Shown here: one piece after another, positions 37,662 to 47,563 of the stretch
Layout: each line of letters starts with the position of its first letter
Numbering within the stretch: position 1 is the stretch's first letter
Assembly: GCF_963667735.1 (NCBI RefSeq)
Contig: NZ_OY763919.1
Location: 2,295,539 to 2,359,538, forward strand
Source of the DNA: an uncultured Methanoregula sp.
Lineage (GTDB): Archaea; Halobacteriota; Methanomicrobia; Methanomicrobiales; Methanospirillaceae
DNA: 64,000 nucleotides
Direction: 5' to 3'
The notes under the pieces: generated by a model
Databases searched by the model: none
The model's input: the letters and a program-made list of their open reading frames with translations, nothing else
What the model was told of the DNA's origin: nothing
Position numbers and translations under genes: made by a program

Positions 37662-38264
37662 TTACCGGATCTTTGCTGCTGCAATACCGGCCAGTTGTTT
37701 TGCAGTCTCGTAATCGGCTGCCGTGCCGTTGGTCCAGAAGTACTGGTACACATCTTTCTTCACAAACGAGATCAGGTACATCTGGGTGTTGTCGGATCTG
37801 TCGGTGATCTTCAGCGCACGGCTGGAATCCCCGATGGTTGAGAGGGGTATTTCCTCAAACGTGAGATTTGCATCATTCTCCCTGATAGTCCAGTTTTTGT
37901 AGATATTTACGGTGTCAGGGACGATGAGCGAGATATTCTGGGCAGGATATACAGAGACCGTCTGGGTGATGACCGTTCCCGGAAGCGAGGCGGGATCATT
38001 TTTCAGGTAAAGGGCATACGATCCTTTCTTCCACCCGTGATCGAGCGCCCACGAGCGCATCTCGGAGACATTCCGTTCGCCTTTTTCAATTACCGAAAAA
38101 TTTGCCGGGAGATCCGAGGCCTGCAGGATGACCTGCGAGGGCTCGACTGCGGAGATGTTCCCGGCAGGGGCCGGGGATTGCGATGTGCATCCGGCAATCC
38201 CGGCCGAGAGAAGAATAAAAAATATCGCCAGGAGGGCGAGAAGGGATTTTGCTTGCATGTTCAT
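37662..38264 (-). CDS. Lipoprotein of unknown function
   Basis: 200 residues from the ATG at 38264 (a second in-frame ATG at 38258 is possible; the frame opens farther upstream without sense). The signal peptide ends in lipobox SAGIAGCTSQ. The mature domain starts VEPSQVILQASDLPANFSVIEK and shows alternating strands with Asn sequons (NIS, NWT, NLT, NGT). The SQVILQASDLP opening is common in methanogen lipoproteins of unknown function. Function not assigned. Confidence 0.75.
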   Translation of the reverse strand: MNMQAKSLLALLAIFFILLSAGIAGCTSQSPAPAGNISAVEPSQVILQASDLPANFSVIEKGERNVSEMRSWALDHGWKKGSYALYLKNDPASLPGTVITQTVSVYPAQNISLIVPDTVNIYKNWTIRENDANLTFEEIPLSTIGDSSRALKITDRSDNTQMYLISFVKKDVYQYFWTNGTAADYETAKQLAGIAAAKIR

Positions 38265-38432
38265 ACCAATACTATACCCCCGGGAAACGGATAATGATTG
38301 CCGGCCCGGTACACCCGGCATCAAACCGGAACCGGGGGTGCACCGTTTCTCTGGCGGAACCCGGGCACCGGATAGAGCCATAATACATCCATCGCGGTTT
38401 TGAAGTCTTACGAAAAAGGGAAATCCATCCGG

Positions 38433-39017
38433 TTAAAAACGTTCGATTCTCTGCATCCTGGTGTCGACAAAGTTCAGTTTATCCATAAGCACGTTCAGCC
38501 CAATTTTTGCATCGTCGATAACCGTGGCACCGGTGACAACGATCTTTCCCGAGGAGAAGAGGAGGAATACGATCTTCGGTTCCTTTATCCTGCAGACAAG
38601 CCCCGGAAATGCTTCGGGTTCATACTCGACCTGTTCGGTATCCATCAGGGCATTTGTGATCCGGACAAGGTTGAGGGGAAATCCCAGATCATACGTGCAG
38701 ACAATGTTGGTGATCCGGAGTTGCGGAACTTCCCTGCAGGGGATCCCGGCTTTTGTGAAATGAAAAAGAAGATTCTGTAATGCAAGGGGAATATCTTCAA
38801 TCTTCTTCTGGCCCGTGAGCACGATCCTGCCCGAAGCAAAAACAAGAGCAGCGGATTTTGGGTTTTCCATATGGATTACCGCACCGGGAAATTTCTTTTT
38901 TGAGAAAGTACAGTTCGGAATAGTGTTCCCGATATGCTCCAGGTCAATGGTTTCTGCAACCGAGCCGGCAGAGACGATATTCTGGATCTTCAATGAGCGG
39001 TTCTCACTTGTTTTCAT
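38433..39017 (-). CDS. tbp: TATA-box-binding protein, divergent paralogue
   Basis: 194 residues made of two direct repeats, the normal TBP layout. The second repeat is canonical: YEPEAFPGLVCRI and VFLLFSSGKIVVTG. The first is less typical: CTFSKKKFPGAVIHM with LVFASGRIVLTG. Archaeal TBP binds the TATA box and recruits TFB and RNA polymerase. Genomes of this order often carry several tbp genes, and this one looks like a diverged copy. It ends without the acidic tail seen in some archaeal TBPs. Confidence 0.9.
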   Translation of the reverse strand: MKTSENRSLKIQNIVSAGSVAETIDLEHIGNTIPNCTFSKKKFPGAVIHMENPKSAALVFASGRIVLTGQKKIEDIPLALQNLLFHFTKAGIPCREVPQLRITNIVCTYDLGFPLNLVRITNALMDTEQVEYEPEAFPGLVCRIKEPKIVFLLFSSGKIVVTGATVIDDAKIGLNVLMDKLNFVDTRMQRIERF

Positions 39018-39178
39018 GAGATAATTTGGCCGGAAGTACCTATTAAAAAGTAACTTCTCCGGTGATGAGAACGGGAAAGGGCCCCGGTTTGTTTATAATT
39101 ATTAAAACAGTTCCCCGGGGTATTCTCCGGGCCTCTGGGGATTGCGGGTTTCAAATGACGGTATCTGCCAGCAGGGGA

Positions 39179-39421
39179 TTAGGTAAAATGGAATTCCATT
39201 TTGTCCTTTAACAGAATCCCTTCAGAATGGCTGTGCGATCCGTACAGGAAACAATCAACCGGATTTCCCTCGGCCTGGCAGCTCCCGTTCTTCCGGTCCA
39301 GGCAATCCCGGCAGGTCGGGACTATCTTATCCGGGAGATCGGCAAAATGCAGCTTCCAGGTTGGAAGATCGATTTCACCGGCATTGAGCAACAGGGTAAG
39401 ATTGGCAAAATCCGTGGGCAT
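39179..39421 (-). CDS. Small four-Cys protein, paralogue of the gene at 17069-17374
   Basis: 80 residues from the ATG at 39421. Core: NAGEIDLPTWKLHFADL, VPTCRDC, then C in GSCQAEG and NPVDCFLYG. The same framework as the 17069 protein, with a different C-terminal tail. Probably a small metal-binding protein specific to these methanogens. Function unknown. Confidence 0.6.
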   Translation of the reverse strand: MPTDFANLTLLLNAGEIDLPTWKLHFADLPDKIVPTCRDCLDRKNGSCQAEGNPVDCFLYGSHSHSEGILLKDKMEFHFT

Positions 39422-39606
39422 GGTTGATCACAATACTATTTTTTGATTATTATATGACTCCATGGCTTGCGACACGATTAACCTGCCGGTACAATTCCGG
39501 CATCTTCCCACCGGTTCTCATTTTTAAACCCCTCGTGCGATTAGCATGATACCCCGGGTTCTGCCAACAGCACCGTGGAGATCGGCCGCACATTCCCGCA
39601 AAAAAG

Positions 39607-40005
39607 TTAATGTTCCCGGACTTTTCCGGCCGGGGCTGCAGGATCTGCCCTGCCGATGAACCACCCGACCCCGGCCGGGATCAGGACCATCAGGAGATAA
39701 TACAAAAGCACGTGCGGGGCGTAATATGCTGCGGGTTTTAAGAGCTGCACGATGAAGAGGTAATCGAGCAGAACGGCAATCAGCATCCACATGATTCCCA
39801 CGCCGGCATAATACCGCAGGGACAGGGATTTCCGGGTATGGAACCACCACCAGGTGACGACAAGGGTGAACGGGGTGAATACAATCGTGAGAGTCAGGCC
39901 GAGAACTGGTGCAAGCGGGGTGAAGTACAGGATCATCCCCGCAAGGTACCCGGCAAGCCAGAAGAAGATCCCGAGTCCCACGGTATCCTTAAGGATCTGC
40001 TGCAT
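39607..40005 (-). CDS. Four-TM membrane protein
   Basis: 132 residues from the ATG at 40005 (the frame is open to 40125 but the extension lacks sense). Four hydrophobic segments, with GIFFWLAGYLAGMILYF first and a conserved-looking WWWFHTRKSLSLRYY turn between the second and third. No family recognised. It precedes the kinase at 40165 but is separated by a gap. Confidence 0.65.
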   Translation of the reverse strand: MQQILKDTVGLGIFFWLAGYLAGMILYFTPLAPVLGLTLTIVFTPFTLVVTWWWFHTRKSLSLRYYAGVGIMWMLIAVLLDYLFIVQLLKPAAYYAPHVLLYYLLMVLIPAGVGWFIGRADPAAPAGKVREH

Positions 40006-40164
40006 ATGATTCGTTTGGAGAGGGATGTGATGAGGATTGCGGGAGCAGGCCGGGTTGCAGACAAGATCTCGCAGGACCGGGAATAACCGGGCGAAGACCG
40101 TCATCTGGTACCGGACACATTCCATACATTCCCGGTAAAATGAGCAGAAACTGTACCAGCATTT

Positions 40165-43113
40165 TTAGGTACGGAAAAAACCGGCCGGCACGCGAATCTC
40201 GAACCGGGCTCCTGTGCCCGGCACCCCGGTCTCCCGGATGGTGATACCGGTAAGGGTCAGGATCTCCCGTACAAGGAACATCCCAAGGCCGGTGTTCTTT
40301 CCAAAGCCCCGCTCGAAGATGAGCTCTTTTTCATTTTCAACAATGCCGACGCCGTTATCTTCCCATACCACGATGAGATCTTTGTCCGAAGGGTGAGAAG
40401 TTACCCGGATTTCAGAAACCCGCTCGCCATGCCGGATGGAATTGTCGAGAAGATTGAAAAAAACTTTCTCGAGCATGGGATCGGCCAGCACGGAAATACC
40501 GTCAAGGCCGGTTGTGAAGGTGATTGACGGCGGAACATACCGGCGGGGCAGGATCCCGTCGAGAACCAGCCATTGCGGCTCCCGGGTGCCGAGATCCTGG
40601 TACACCCGGGTAAACTCGACCTGGGACCGGATCGCCAGTGTGGCGGATTCGATCTTTTCCATCATCGAACGCTGCTTTGGATCTTCGGCATTCATTTTGG
40701 CCATGCCCAGGAAACCGAGGATTATGGCAACCTTGTTGTTGATGTCATGCCGGGTGATGCCGGTGAGCAGGTGCAGCTGCCGGTTGGCAATCCTGAGGGC
40801 AATTTCAGCATTCTTCCGGTCGGTGATATCATGACCGATACCCTGGACTGCAACTACCCTGCCACCGGAATCGAAAACGGGAGAGAGGGTCATGGAATGC
40901 CATTGCCAGGTACCGTTCTTGTGCCGTATCCGGTACTCGAGCCCGCCCGTCTTTTTGCCGGTGGAGATTGCCCGCCGGAAGAATTCCTGGTTTTTGGGAA
41001 AATCCTCGGGATGGATGAAGAGAGATGGGTGTTTTCCGATAATTTCGCAGGTATCGTGCCCCATCAGTTCGGTCCAGTTCGGGGAGACATACGTGAATAT
41101 TCCGTCCAGCGCCAGCGAGAATATGATATCGCTTGCATTCTCCACAAACGATCGGAACATCTCCTCGCTCTTCCTGAGCGCCTCCTCGGTGTTCCTCCGC
41201 CCGGTGATGTTCTCGACATTTGAGATAACATAGGGTTCGCCATTCAGGATGACATAGCCCGATGAGTACAGGCAGGTCTGGATCTCTCCGGACTTTATCC
41301 GGAACTTCACTTCCATATCTTTTATCTCCCGGCGGGCTTGGAGGGTCGCGACAATCTGTTCGTAATCAGCAGGGTCTTCAAAAAGGCCGAGCTCTCCAGA
41401 AGTTTTCCCTAAAACCTCCTCACGGGAAAAACCGGAATTGATAAGGAAGATCTCGTTGACGTCAACAAACGTCGCATCCTTTACCGAAATGAGGGCAAGC
41501 GAGACCGGGCTGTTCCGGAAGAGGGCGGCAAACTGCTTCTCCGATTCCCGCAATGCAATTTCTGCTTGAACTTTCGCAGTGACATCCCGGAGGGTGATCT
41601 GGGCGCCATCGAAGATGCCATCCTGCAGGACCGGGACCGCGTGAATCTCCACCCAGGCAGAGCTCCCGTCCTTTTTGGTTATCTTCAGCCCGGTCTTCTC
41701 GATCGTTGCCCCAGCCATTGCGGGCTGTACCGGGGCATTGAAATCGGTAAGACTGTTCGGGAAGATCATCCGGGCTGCAAACTCGCGGGTCATACCTGTG
41801 AGTTCTTCCGGTTCATACCCGAGAATTGCCCCGGCGGACGGGGAGGCGTACGTGACACTCATCTCCTTATTGACGATGAGGATCAGGTCAGGAGACCGCT
41901 CGGCCATGCCGCGGAACTTTTCTTCGCTCTTTCGGAGCTGCTCCTCAGCCATCTTCCGGTCGGTGATATCCTGGTTCACGCCATAGATCTTGACAATATT
42001 GCCTTCTGCATCCAGCAGGACTTTATCCTGGACCAGGATGTGGCGGATTCCGCCATCCCTCCGGATGATCCGGTGTTCTATCTGGGACTCGTACTCCGGA
42101 TCAGAAGTTGCCCTGGCACGTCTCACCCATAAAAGGACCTTGTCGCGATCTTCCGGGTGAATGAACTCCCGGACGTACGTTTCAAACGACATATGGTAGC
42201 CGCCTTCCCGTCCGGAGCTCGTACCGTACAGGGCGTAAAACCGGTCACTGAAGAGGAACTGTCTTGTCCGGTAATCATATTCCCAGCTCACCAGGTGTGC
42301 GAGATCCATTGCCTCTTCGAGCAGGGTATGGCTTTTTTTGAGGTCTTCCGCTACACTTTTCTGTTCCGTGATATCCATGAGGATGCCGCGTATCCCGGCA
42401 ACCGTGCCGTTCCTGATGATCGGCGATGAGAATACTGCGATCGGGAATGTGCTGTTGTCCTTTCGCAGGGCCAGGTACTCCATGGAAGTTTTTTCGGCAG
42501 ATTCCTGTTCTCCGATTTTTTTGAAAGCCAGGCTGACCCGCTCCCGGTCCACAGGAGCTATTGCGGACAGGATATTGATTCCCGCGATATCCTCGCCGGC
42601 ATATCCGAACATCTCCAGGGCCTGGCGGTTGGCATAGCTGAGCGTTCCATCAGTACCTGCTTCGTAGATGCCCCGGGGGAGCAGGTCTGCAAGCTCCCGG
42701 AACCTCTTCTCGCTCTCACTGTGCGCCGCCTCGGCTTTCCTGCGTCCGGCAGCCTGGCGGATCTTCTGGGCAAGCTCGGCAAACTGGGCGGCCGGGGCCC
42801 CGCCTTTCTGCAGGTAAAAGTCGGCTCCGGCATTAATGGCCTCGATCACCACCTCTTCCCGGCCCCGGCCGGTGAAGAGAATGAACGGGAGATTCCCCAG
42901 CCGTTCCCGGACGGTTTTCAAAAATTCAATCCCATCCATTTCCGGCATCTGGTAGTCCGAGACTATCGCGTCATAGGCAGAAAGATCGGGGGAGTCCAGG
43001 GCTTCCTTCGCCGAGATGAGGGTGTCGACTTCGAACTCACCGGACTGTTCCAAAAAGAGCCGGCCGATCTCGAGGAGCGCGGGTTCGTCATCAACGTAAA
43101 GAACGCGATACAT
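40165..43113 (-). CDS. REC-5xPAS hybrid sensor histidine kinase
   Basis: About 982 residues from the ATG at 43113 (MYRVLYVDDE); an ATG five codons upstream (43128) is the alternative. Receiver with Asp53 in AIVSDYQMPEMDG, five PAS units (about 135-255, 265-395, 405-520, 525-640, 650-770), H-box ITRHDINNK (His789), and an ATPase domain with DNGVGIV and GFGKNTGLGMFL. Same family as the kinases at 6616, 21661 and 23981. Cytoplasmic; signal unknown. Confidence 0.92.
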   Translation of the reverse strand: MYRVLYVDDEPALLEIGRLFLEQSGEFEVDTLISAKEALDSPDLSAYDAIVSDYQMPEMDGIEFLKTVRERLGNLPFILFTGRGREEVVIEAINAGADFYLQKGGAPAAQFAELAQKIRQAAGRRKAEAAHSESEKRFRELADLLPRGIYEAGTDGTLSYANRQALEMFGYAGEDIAGINILSAIAPVDRERVSLAFKKIGEQESAEKTSMEYLALRKDNSTFPIAVFSSPIIRNGTVAGIRGILMDITEQKSVAEDLKKSHTLLEEAMDLAHLVSWEYDYRTRQFLFSDRFYALYGTSSGREGGYHMSFETYVREFIHPEDRDKVLLWVRRARATSDPEYESQIEHRIIRRDGGIRHILVQDKVLLDAEGNIVKIYGVNQDITDRKMAEEQLRKSEEKFRGMAERSPDLILIVNKEMSVTYASPSAGAILGYEPEELTGMTREFAARMIFPNSLTDFNAPVQPAMAGATIEKTGLKITKKDGSSAWVEIHAVPVLQDGIFDGAQITLRDVTAKVQAEIALRESEKQFAALFRNSPVSLALISVKDATFVDVNEIFLINSGFSREEVLGKTSGELGLFEDPADYEQIVATLQARREIKDMEVKFRIKSGEIQTCLYSSGYVILNGEPYVISNVENITGRRNTEEALRKSEEMFRSFVENASDIIFSLALDGIFTYVSPNWTELMGHDTCEIIGKHPSLFIHPEDFPKNQEFFRRAISTGKKTGGLEYRIRHKNGTWQWHSMTLSPVFDSGGRVVAVQGIGHDITDRKNAEIALRIANRQLHLLTGITRHDINNKVAIILGFLGMAKMNAEDPKQRSMMEKIESATLAIRSQVEFTRVYQDLGTREPQWLVLDGILPRRYVPPSITFTTGLDGISVLADPMLEKVFFNLLDNSIRHGERVSEIRVTSHPSDKDLIVVWEDNGVGIVENEKELIFERGFGKNTGLGMFLVREILTLTGITIRETGVPGTGARFEIRVPAGFFRT

Positions 43114-43351
43114 AGGAGAATGTTCCAATTGCCCGATATTGTTTGAGAATCCACTTATATCTTACCGTGATCGCTCTGCGGATGCGATTCTCCGGATTTT
43201 AAAACGGGACTGCCATCCTCACCCGCGAGGGCTGAGCGGACCTGCAGCCCGGGCTGTAATTCCGGGCCGGTGCATTATTCAGGGCGTCGGGGGCCTGCGG
43301 GATCCCGGTTATGCCATGACCCTGCAGAAAATCCAAAAAAGGAGACCGGGT

Positions 43352-44203
43352 TTACCATGCAAAGTGCATGCCAACGCCCACATCCTGCATCGGGCAGTAC
43401 CCGGCGAGCGCATTTTTTACTGCAGGCGATGTGCAGTGGCAGGCATGCAGGGCATTGAGATGAAGGCGGTTTAAGTATTTCCCGGTCTTCTGGAGCCGCC
43501 GGGGCGTGGGAGCAACGAGGTGGAGTCCCCCGATAATATCGGCGACCCTCTTCTCGCCGCAGACTTCGCGGGCGTACTCGGTGATGTTGCAGATCCCGGC
43601 ATGCGAGCAGCCGGTGATGACGACCAGGCCTTCTGCGGACCGGAACGCAAGAGCGGTATCATCGATCAGCTCGTCCGGCACGATCGTCCCATCGGGCCGG
43701 TGAATCTTCCGGTCCCCGTCCGTTCCCTCTTCGAAAGGAAAACGCCGTGGGATCTCCCCGAGGAAGACAAGATCGTCCGTGATCCAGGCGGGTTCCCCGG
43801 ACAACCGGAGCGGGAAGTTCTGTCCGGCTTCGTCCATGCCGATTGCGGATCCGTTCATCCGGCCATCTTTTTCTTTTGGCCAGAAGCACCGGGGGTGGGC
43901 TGCCAGTTGAGGTTTTTTGGCCGGGGGTGTGTCCGGCCCGGTACCGGCAAGGTGCCGGGAAAGTGCGGGAAGGCCACCGGTGTGATCGATATGCCCGTGG
44001 GAGAGGACCACATAGTCCAGGTCCCGCAGGCCGGTTGCCAGTTTTTCTGCATTTGCAAGGAAGAGGCCGGACAGCCCGGTATCGAAGAGGATCTTCGTTC
44101 CTTCGGTCTCGATGAAAAACGAGAGCCCGTCCTCGCCGATGAGATCCCGGTTTGCCGGGGCGGAATTTTCCACAAGGACCGTGAGGGAGAGCCGGGAAGT
44201 CAT
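43352..44203 (-). CDS. Metallo-beta-lactamase-fold hydrolase (COG1237 type)
   Basis: 283 residues. The metal motif is VVLSHGHIDHTGG near residue 75, with an N-terminal GLSFFIETEGTKILFDTG and C-terminal GGLHLV and HACHCTSP segments. COG1237 members are sometimes annotated as dihydropterin-ribofuranosyl-aminobenzene phosphate synthase, a step of methanopterin synthesis, but that name is not secure from sequence alone. Cytoplasmic, monocistronic. Confidence 0.85.
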   Translation of the reverse strand: MTSRLSLTVLVENSAPANRDLIGEDGLSFFIETEGTKILFDTGLSGLFLANAEKLATGLRDLDYVVLSHGHIDHTGGLPALSRHLAGTGPDTPPAKKPQLAAHPRCFWPKEKDGRMNGSAIGMDEAGQNFPLRLSGEPAWITDDLVFLGEIPRRFPFEEGTDGDRKIHRPDGTIVPDELIDDTALAFRSAEGLVVITGCSHAGICNITEYAREVCGEKRVADIIGGLHLVAPTPRRLQKTGKYLNRLHLNALHACHCTSPAVKNALAGYCPMQDVGVGMHFAW

Positions 44204-44715
44204 GCCGGATTATCATTCACCGGAAGAGATGAGTCTTTCTTATCCGGTATACATGGATGGGACAGAACGGCCCGGGAGCTTCAAGGCCGGTCCGGGATGA
44301 CCCGGTACCGGGGCACCATCATTTCCGGTTTTCTCCGGCAGTTGCACGCGGGATCGTCCGGCCAGTGCATCACTATCGTTGTCGGGATGGGTTATACCGA
44401 TGGGGCGTATCCCGCCAGTACCCGGAAATACCGGTACCGGTGAAGCAGAGGCTATCATTCCTGGCAGCCTGCAGGAAAAGTGTACCGCGGATACCCGGGA
44501 ATAATGGCGAACATTTCTTATAACCCCCGGCATGGAATTCCCGATATGCTGCAATAATACCTGGGGTTGGAGCGATATCTGAAAACCAAAAACCCCTATT
44601 CCGGCATTTTTTATCAGGATCATTGCCAAAAATTATTGATTGCCGGTCAAAAGGATTTCCGGATTTTTTTTGGAAATTCCGGAATTCTTTTGAAAAGAGC
44701 ACAAAGACAAAAAAA
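44204..44715. other. Intergenic region, no gene seen
   Basis: About 510 bases. The end near 44640-44715 is AT-rich, with repeated TTCCGGA words and T-runs that could end the converging transcripts. No coding signal. Confidence 0.35.
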
Positions 44716-45408
44716 TTATTTTTGCAGGACCTGCTCGTAGGGCGTGCTGGTCAGGTTTTTGTAATAATCCACCGTGATGTAGGCAGGATAAAAGACCGTC
44801 TTGTACACGGTAATCCACTCGCTGAGTGTCCGGAGGTTGTTGCGGGCTGAGACGAGCTCCTGCCGGTAGATGAACCGGAGATCGGGATTATCGGTCCGGC
44901 CGATCGCGGATTCCAGATCAACGATATGCAGCTCTTCTGCCCTTGCACTCACGAGAAGCGCGTCCCGGACAGAGTTGCTGCCGGTATTGATGTCATTGTC
45001 CGTCACGGCCTGCAGTTTTCCGCTCGAGAACTCGCCGGCAGCAGCCTTCTCGGGGGATGCGATGCCGTACCGCTGGAGGATTACGTTGTCGGATGCCTGG
45101 TAGGCTGCCGATGCACGGGAGATGTTTGAAAATACCGTAATTTCCGGGTGCTGGGTGGCGAGGATCGCGTTGAGATCGGTGATATATTTCTGGTCTTCCT
45201 GCAGCCGGAGGATATCGGCCTTTTCCGTTTCATTGAGCGGGGCCTGCGAGATGGCACTGAAAGTTTTTACGGTCGCGTTGCTGTCCGGGACGGGGATCGT
45301 CTCCGCCGGGGTGACAACGACCCTGCCGGCCGGCTGGCCGGTACATCCCGCTGCGGCAGCCAGCAGGCATACGAGAAGCAGGATTCCGATTATGAGAGAC
45401 CGGGGCAT
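44716..45408 (-). CDS. DUF2202-like ferritin-fold lipoprotein with missing ligands
   Basis: 230 residues. The lipobox AAAAGCTGQ ends the signal peptide. The helical body matches the DUF2202 layout: ADILRLQEDQKYITDLN, FSNISRASAAYQASDN, EELHIVDLESAI and a final helix with ARNNLRTLSEW. In typical members the second helix carries an E-x2-H pair; here AAYQASDN lacks both, so the iron site looks incomplete. Other Glu and His residues (QEDQ, EELH) are kept. Confidence 0.6.
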   Translation of the reverse strand: MPRSLIIGILLLVCLLAAAAGCTGQPAGRVVVTPAETIPVPDSNATVKTFSAISQAPLNETEKADILRLQEDQKYITDLNAILATQHPEITVFSNISRASAAYQASDNVILQRYGIASPEKAAAGEFSSGKLQAVTDNDINTGSNSVRDALLVSARAEELHIVDLESAIGRTDNPDLRFIYRQELVSARNNLRTLSEWITVYKTVFYPAYITVDYYKNLTSTPYEQVLQK

Positions 45409-45711
45409 ATGTTCTGTGATAGGGTGCGCTGCGTATAATGCATTCTGGTTTTTTTATCGCAGGATTCCGGAGCCTGCCATGAGCACCGGATCGGGGTTCT
45501 TGTCTGCCGGGTTTCCGGTTGAGAACCGGTGCGAAGGGAGTGTGAGGCCCGGTTTCCATAACGGACTGCGGACCGGAGGATTCTTTTAAACTGCCAGGGA
45601 ATTGCCTGAACATTGCTTTCCAGGCAGACCGGATCGGGACTCCGATCCATACCCGACCGGGATCATGGAAAGGAATGCAGGAAATATTCTGCAGACAAAA
45701 AACAAAAAAGA
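45409..45711. other. Intergenic region, no gene seen
   Basis: About 300 bases with no coding signal on either strand. It probably holds the promoter of the lipoprotein gene (45408) only on its far side. Confidence 0.3.
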
Positions 45712-46794
45712 TCAGGATTTTTTAATTGTTACCTTAAACTCTTCAATTCCCAGCCAGATGGGTTCTTTGCCCTGCGTCCCTCTCTTGAGATATCCCAGTT
45801 TCAGGGTGACATGATATTCGCCGGGCTCCCGCCAGTTTTTATACTTCGGGATCCATTCGAAGAACTGGACATACCGGGTTTTGATGGTCAGGTGAGGGAT
45901 CATCGGGGTGTAATAATCATGGAGATAATAGAGGAAGGGCTTGGTCTCCGACTCCTTTTTCACCGAGGGTTCAATGTAAATATCATACTCTCCCTGGGGC
46001 ACCGAACTTTCCACATTGCAGTAGAGTGTATATTCACAGTTCTCGGCCATGGATACTTCCAGGGACTTCGATCCCAGCGTAGACCAGGAATCATAAATAT
46101 TCAATCCCGGAAGCGGGGTGGGAATCCAGTCTTTATCAAACATCCGGATAGCTGCAACCGCAATGCCATTGGCTTTGATGACCGGCTCGGCCGGCAGGGT
46201 TTTTTCCGGGGTTTTCGTTGACGGGGGCGGAGCTGCAGCAGCGGATGAGCTCTGGGCGTTTGTCTTAGCAGCCTCGTTTGCAGCAGCAGTTGTTTCCTGG
46301 ACAGTACGTCCGCCAAAGTAGAACCCGATGATGGTTGCAAGGGTTGCAGCAAGCATACTGACAACATTGTTCACCAGTTGTGAATCCCCGCTTTTTGCAA
46401 ACAGCACAAGCATCGTGGCAACGCCGACCGTGTATATAATTGCAAACGCGATAATTCCCCGGGTCGACCCGGTGATCCCGGAGACGGGTTGTTTCATGGT
46501 CTCCTGGATTGGCGTAAATACCCGATCATAGAGGCTGGATAATTGTTCATCCGTTATCGATCCCTGCATTTTTAAGCGGGACATAAAATCCTTTACCGTT
46601 GATTCGAAAATAGTCTGGGCTTTTTTATCCCTTTCCCGGGCCAGCTGATATGCGCAATAGAGTTCATAGAGATACGGAATGAGAATGATGAGCAAGATCA
46701 GCGTGCTGCATGCCAGCGCGGAGAGTACACCTTCAACAGTAAATACCATGGACGTCTGATTCGTCGCTAATATCGGGGTAAATGCATCAGCCAT
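45712..46794 (-). CDS. Three-TM protein with an extracellular-type beta domain
   Basis: 360 residues. One hydrophobic helix near the N-terminus (about 22-48), two more at 110-165 separated by a short loop, a flexible Ala/Pro/Ser-rich linker (170-205), then a 150-residue domain with many aromatic residues (VQFFEWIPKYKNWREPGEYHV). No family recognised. An AT-rich box on the reverse strand near 46899-46911 may be its promoter, with a long leader. Confidence 0.7.
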   Translation of the reverse strand: MADAFTPILATNQTSMVFTVEGVLSALACSTLILLIILIPYLYELYCAYQLARERDKKAQTIFESTVKDFMSRLKMQGSITDEQLSSLYDRVFTPIQETMKQPVSGITGSTRGIIAFAIIYTVGVATMLVLFAKSGDSQLVNNVVSMLAATLATIIGFYFGGRTVQETTAAANEAAKTNAQSSSAAAAPPPSTKTPEKTLPAEPVIKANGIAVAAIRMFDKDWIPTPLPGLNIYDSWSTLGSKSLEVSMAENCEYTLYCNVESSVPQGEYDIYIEPSVKKESETKPFLYYLHDYYTPMIPHLTIKTRYVQFFEWIPKYKNWREPGEYHVTLKLGYLKRGTQGKEPIWLGIEEFKVTIKKS

Positions 46795-47233
46795 TTTTTC
46801 ACCTTAAATTGTTTTGACCTACCCGTGACGAGAAGAAGAGACCGGGATTAATCCGAGAGATCGGGATGCAATGTAGGCAATGAATGGATCGTTTTCCAAT
46901 ATAATATATTTTTGTATTTGATAAAATTTAAATAAATTAAAATAATTCGTTTCACACGGAAAAATATAAGCAGTCTCATGGGATTCAGGTCTTTGAATTA
47001 TCCGATACAAATGAATTCCGGGAGACGGTGGAATTCCAAAAAACCCGGCGGGGATCTCTCCCCGCATTCATTCCCATTTGAGCTGACCGTCACAACATTG
47101 CAGGAGAAGACTACACGGTAGATCATCCAAAAGGACAGGTAAGGAAGGTCCTCCGAAAAGTTCCTGAATTATTTCCCGGGATGAACAGGAAAAAACCGGA
47201 AATCTGTCTTCAGGAGGATTCAGAAATTATCGA
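46795..47233. other. Intergenic region with a promoter zone and a terminator remnant
   Basis: AT-rich block at 46891-46950. A hairpin/T-run copy on the minus strand lies at 47038-47065. Nothing coding recognised; the plus-strand frame near 47090-47180 is not convincing. Confidence 0.4.
47038..47065 (-). repeat. Orphan copy of the shared terminator
   Basis: GCGGGGA/TCCCCGC hairpin followed on the minus strand by GGGTTTTTT. Nearly identical to the hairpins at 48898 and 49898, but no gene precedes it, so it marks the edge of a lost copy. Confidence 0.5.
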
Positions 47234-47563
47234 TCAATACCCGAATCTTCGCTCGTATTCCTTATGCGGCAGCCATTCCAGGATAAGGGCAATGACCTGC
47301 GTTCCGTCACCGGCTACTGAATACATAAGCCGCCAGTTTTTGTAAAAGTTACATTTCCAGAGATTGTCGATACCGTATTTTGTACTGTATATCTTTGGAA
47401 TCAATCGTTTGGGAACCTGTATCCCGCAAAAGGGATCCGTAACAATCATATCGAAAGAGGAATTGAGCTGGACAAAGATCTCCTGCTCTTCTGCCCGCCC
47501 GGACTGCAGCAGAAAAAAAGACTGCCTGATGTGATCATCAGCAAAAAAGAGGGCACATTTCAT
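47234..47563 (-). CDS. RelE/ParE-family toxin, archaeal type
   Basis: 109 residues. The conserved core is KIYSTKYGIDNLWKCNFYKNWRLMYSV, followed by LEWLPHKEYERRFGY. This matches archaeal translation-inhibiting toxin homologues of the RelE fold. It overlaps the upstream small gene by four bases (ATGA), as in toxin-antitoxin pairs. Activity cannot be judged from sequence. Confidence 0.75.
   Translation of the reverse strand: MKCALFFADDHIRQSFFLLQSGRAEEQEIFVQLNSSFDMIVTDPFCGIQVPKRLIPKIYSTKYGIDNLWKCNFYKNWRLMYSVAGDGTQVIALILEWLPHKEYERRFGY

Noticed and set aside
37400..37753. 117-residue minus-strand frame
   Set aside because: Overlaps the lipoprotein gene and has no recognisable domain; its last 60 residues look slightly protein-like but not enough.
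43520..44443. 307-residue plus-strand frame
   Set aside because: Antisense to the metallo-beta-lactamase gene whose HxHxDH motif is unmistakable.
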